From Ruminococcaceae bacterium UBA5891 (GTDB lineage Bacteria > Bacillota > Clostridia > Oscillospirales > Acutalibacteraceae): 7,942 nucleotides of DNA. Positions 6,244-7,942 of the stretch are shown in pieces. How positions within the stretch are numbered: position 1 is the first letter of the stretch; every line of letters begins with the position of its first letter. A program made the translations under genes and the position numbers. Where the stretch lies: the NCBI GenBank assembly GCA_002431945.1, contig DJET01000063.1, positions 1 through 7,942 on the forward strand. Reading direction: 5' to 3'. The notes under the pieces are model-generated. The model was not told where the DNA came from and made no database searches. It saw only the letters and a list, made by a program, of their open reading frames with translations.

Positions 6244-7833
6244 TTACCACGAGATATACCTTTGAATCAGAAGCGTGTTTTTAAATCTGCTGCAATAGCT
6301 GTTAAATTTTTCTGATATTTTAGGATCGGGATCTATAATGCTTATCCTGCTCTTGCCGAATATCTTTGAATTAAGATATTCGGCAAGAGTTTCTTTATCA
6401 CGGTTCTTTGAAAAAGCAGCAAGCAGGGCTATGCCCCACGCTCCGCCCTCGCCGGCAGTTTCCGTAACCGCAACCGGAGTATTAAAGGCGGAAGCCGCAA
6501 TTTTCTGCCCCGTATGCGACGTTTTAAAATAGCCTCCGTGTCCCGTAAGTCTCTCAATAACAATATTTTCCTTTTCAAACAGAATATCCATTCCCATTTT
6601 TATTGTAGCAATTGCGGTATACAAAAGAGAAACCGCCAAATCGGAAAAGTGAAAATTACTGTCCGGTCTTCTGATCATGAGCGGTACTCCGTTTTCAAGC
6701 CCGATTATCGGCTCGCCCGAATAGTAATTGTGGGTTATAATGCTTTCCGTATCGGCAGACTTTGTATCGGCTGTTTTAAATATTTTATCAAGCACATCGT
6801 TTCTGCTGCATTTAACGCCGAAGCAGCCTATGGCTTCGCAAAGCATATCAGCCCAAGCATTTATATCAGACGTACAGTTATTGCAGTGTACCATAGCTAC
6901 CGGCAGCCCCGAAGGCGTGGTTACCGCGTCAATTTCCTTGTATATGCCCGATAATTCCTTATTAAGAACCGTCATTGTAAATACTGATGTTCCTGCGGAG
7001 ATATTTCCGGTATTCGGCAAAACGCTGTTGGTTGCTACCATACCCGTGCCTGCGTCGCCCTCCGGCGGGCATAATAAAGAGCCGGGCTTAAGCTTGCCTG
7101 ACGGATCAAGCATTAGCGCCCCTTCCTCCGTAAGCCGGCCGGCATCCTCGCCCGCCGAAAGAATTTCAGGCAATATATCTTTTATATTCCACGAATATCC
7201 CTTTTTTTCAATTAAAGCGTTAAATTTATCAAGCATAGCCGCATTATAGCTGCTGCCTGAGCTGTCGATCGGGAACATTCCCGAAGCGTCGCCTACGCCA
7301 AGCACCCTGCGGCCGGTAAGCCTCCTATGAACATATCCGGCAAGCGTAGTTAAAAAAGAAATATCTTTAACGTGATCTTCGCAGTTTAATATAGCCTGAT
7401 ACAGATGCGCAATGCTCCATCTTTGAGGAATATTGAAATTAAATAGCTCTGTAAGCTCGCTTGCCGCCTGTTTGGTATTCGTATTTTTCCATGTTCTGAA
7501 CGGAACGAGTAAATTGCCATTACCGTCAAACGGTAAATAGCCATGCATCATAGCGGAAATACCGATCGATCCGATTTCGGTAATATATGCTCCGTATTTT
7601 TTATACGCATTATCCGCAAGCGACTTATAGCATTCACGCATACCCTTATGCACCAGCTCCAAGGGATATGTCCATAATCCTTCGAAAAGTGTGCTTTCCC
7701 ATTCAAATTCACCCGACGCCAGCGGAGTACCGTCGTATGATATAAGAACCCCCTTAATTCTGGTGGAGCCGAACTCAATGCCGAGTGCGGTTTTGCCCTC
7801 TTTAATTGCGGTCCGCCGATCGGTCAAATTCAT
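6244..7833 (-). CDS. FGGY-family carbohydrate kinase (probable ketopentose kinase, ribulokinase-like)
   Basis: This 529-residue protein is a cytoplasmic sugar kinase of the FGGY family, which phosphorylates a sugar with ATP. Visible motifs are the N-terminal phosphate loop GIEFGSTRIKG (residues 18-28), a sugar-pocket segment SAMMHGYLPFD (93-103), the catalytic-base region PEGDAGTG with Asp260, the second phosphate motif GNISAGTS (276-283), and the C-terminal adenosine motif LTGHGGYFKT (429-438). The ATG at 7833 is supported by AGGCGGTG five bases upstream. AraD follows 120 bases downstream, which favours L-ribulose as substrate. The sequence does not read to me like classical AraB; FGGY kinases of a different lineage serve as ribulokinase (AraK) in some clostridia, and this could be one. 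D-xylulose or L-xylulose kinase is the main alternative. An unusual 17-bp inverted repeat lies in the coding region for residues 483-495. Family is certain; substrate is inferred. Confidence 0.9.
   Translation of the reverse strand: MNLTDRRTAIKEGKTALGIEFGSTRIKGVLISYDGTPLASGEFEWESTLFEGLWTYPLELVHKGMRECYKSLADNAYKKYGAYITEIGSIGISAMMHGYLPFDGNGNLLVPFRTWKNTNTKQAASELTELFNFNIPQRWSIAHLYQAILNCEDHVKDISFLTTLAGYVHRRLTGRRVLGVGDASGMFPIDSSGSSYNAAMLDKFNALIEKKGYSWNIKDILPEILSAGEDAGRLTEEGALMLDPSGKLKPGSLLCPPEGDAGTGMVATNSVLPNTGNISAGTSVFTMTVLNKELSGIYKEIDAVTTPSGLPVAMVHCNNCTSDINAWADMLCEAIGCFGVKCSRNDVLDKIFKTADTKSADTESIITHNYYSGEPIIGLENGVPLMIRRPDSNFHFSDLAVSLLYTAIATIKMGMDILFEKENIVIERLTGHGGYFKTSHTGQKIAASAFNTPVAVTETAGEGGAWGIALLAAFSKNRDKETLAEYLNSKIFGKSRISIIDPDPKISEKFNSYCSRFKNTLLIQRYISW
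6350..6389. repeat. Perfect 17-bp inverted repeat inside the FGGY kinase gene
   Basis: The arms ctcttgccgaatatctt (6350-6366) and aagatattcggcaagag (6373-6389) are perfect reverse complements with a six-base spacer. In the kinase reading frame they encode Leu483 to Ser495 (LAEYLNSKIFGKS), so the gene stays open. No U-run follows on the minus strand. A perfect stem this long is not expected by chance in 8 kb. Confidence 0.9.
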
Positions 7834-7942
7834 TTTATCACCGCCTTTAACAGTTTTTCATATTGTAAACTTAAACGAAGGTTGAGAATCTCTCGTCCCT
7901 TGTCTGCTTTATCGCATCATTTCATAGCGCCGTCACGCTTCC
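7834..7942 (-). other. Region upstream of the kinase gene, window edge
   Basis: This 109-base stretch holds the kinase ribosome binding site (AGGCGGTG) near its lower end. A TACAAT (-10-like, minus strand, 7867-7862) is present but no acceptable -35 lies at the right distance. Two minus-strand frames stay open from the window edge for a few codons (ending at 7922 or 7917), so the end of an upstream gene may be here, but nothing decides which frame. Confidence 0.3.

Noticed and set aside
6728..7249. Plus-strand open frame of 173 codons
   Set aside because: It lies wholly antisense to the FGGY kinase, whose motifs are continuous; no domain or start signal supports it.
7864..7877. Possible catabolite-responsive element tgtaaacttaaacg upstream of the kinase
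   Set aside because: It misses the central CG and another core position of the consensus, so it is too degenerate to claim without a regulon comparison.
1..7942. Defence system, CRISPR array, insertion sequence or prophage
   Set aside because: No regularly spaced repeats, transposase, integrase, nuclease or toxin-antitoxin pair was seen; all genes are metabolic or membrane proteins.

Overview
All eight confidently supported genes lie on the minus strand, so the window is read from high to low coordinates. Their products are sugar-catabolic enzymes plus one membrane protein. Moderate G+C content, purine-rich ribosome binding sites (a perfect AGGAGG before one gene), a YitT-family membrane protein and the enzyme subtypes suggest a Firmicute, most likely a gut-type Clostridia member. 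That is inference; no rRNA or marker gene is present.

Region A (7833 to 3418) is a carbohydrate catabolic group: an FGGY sugar kinase, L-ribulose-5-phosphate 4-epimerase (AraD), an HpcH/HpaI-type aldolase, and a cytoplasmic sialidase-like beta-propeller protein of unknown activity. Kinase plus AraD would convert L-ribulose, or a related ketopentose, to D-xylulose 5-phosphate for the pentose phosphate pathway. The aldolase would cleave a 2-keto-3-deoxy sugar acid to pyruvate and an aldehyde. No isomerase (AraA), transporter or regulator is in view, so the starting sugar is open. The kinase gene contains a 17-bp perfect inverted repeat.

The 143-base gap at 3275-3417 separates the two groups. 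It holds a good sigma-A-type promoter and a leader with three consecutive hairpins. The first has a perfect 14-bp stem beginning at about the predicted transcription start. The last is followed by UUUU just upstream of the ribosome binding site, so the leader is a candidate attenuator or cis-regulatory RNA.

Region B (3274 to 61) comprises a YitT-family membrane protein, a ROK-family sugar kinase whose usual zinc-binding cysteines are all replaced, a small serine esterase, and a GmhA-type SIS-domain isomerase. The last three are tightly packed (gaps of 11 and 10 bases, with stop codons running into the next ribosome binding site) and probably act as one unit on a phosphorylated sugar. The window ends in an incomplete palindromic region at 1-60. 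I found no tRNA, rRNA, CRISPR array, transposase or prophage gene.
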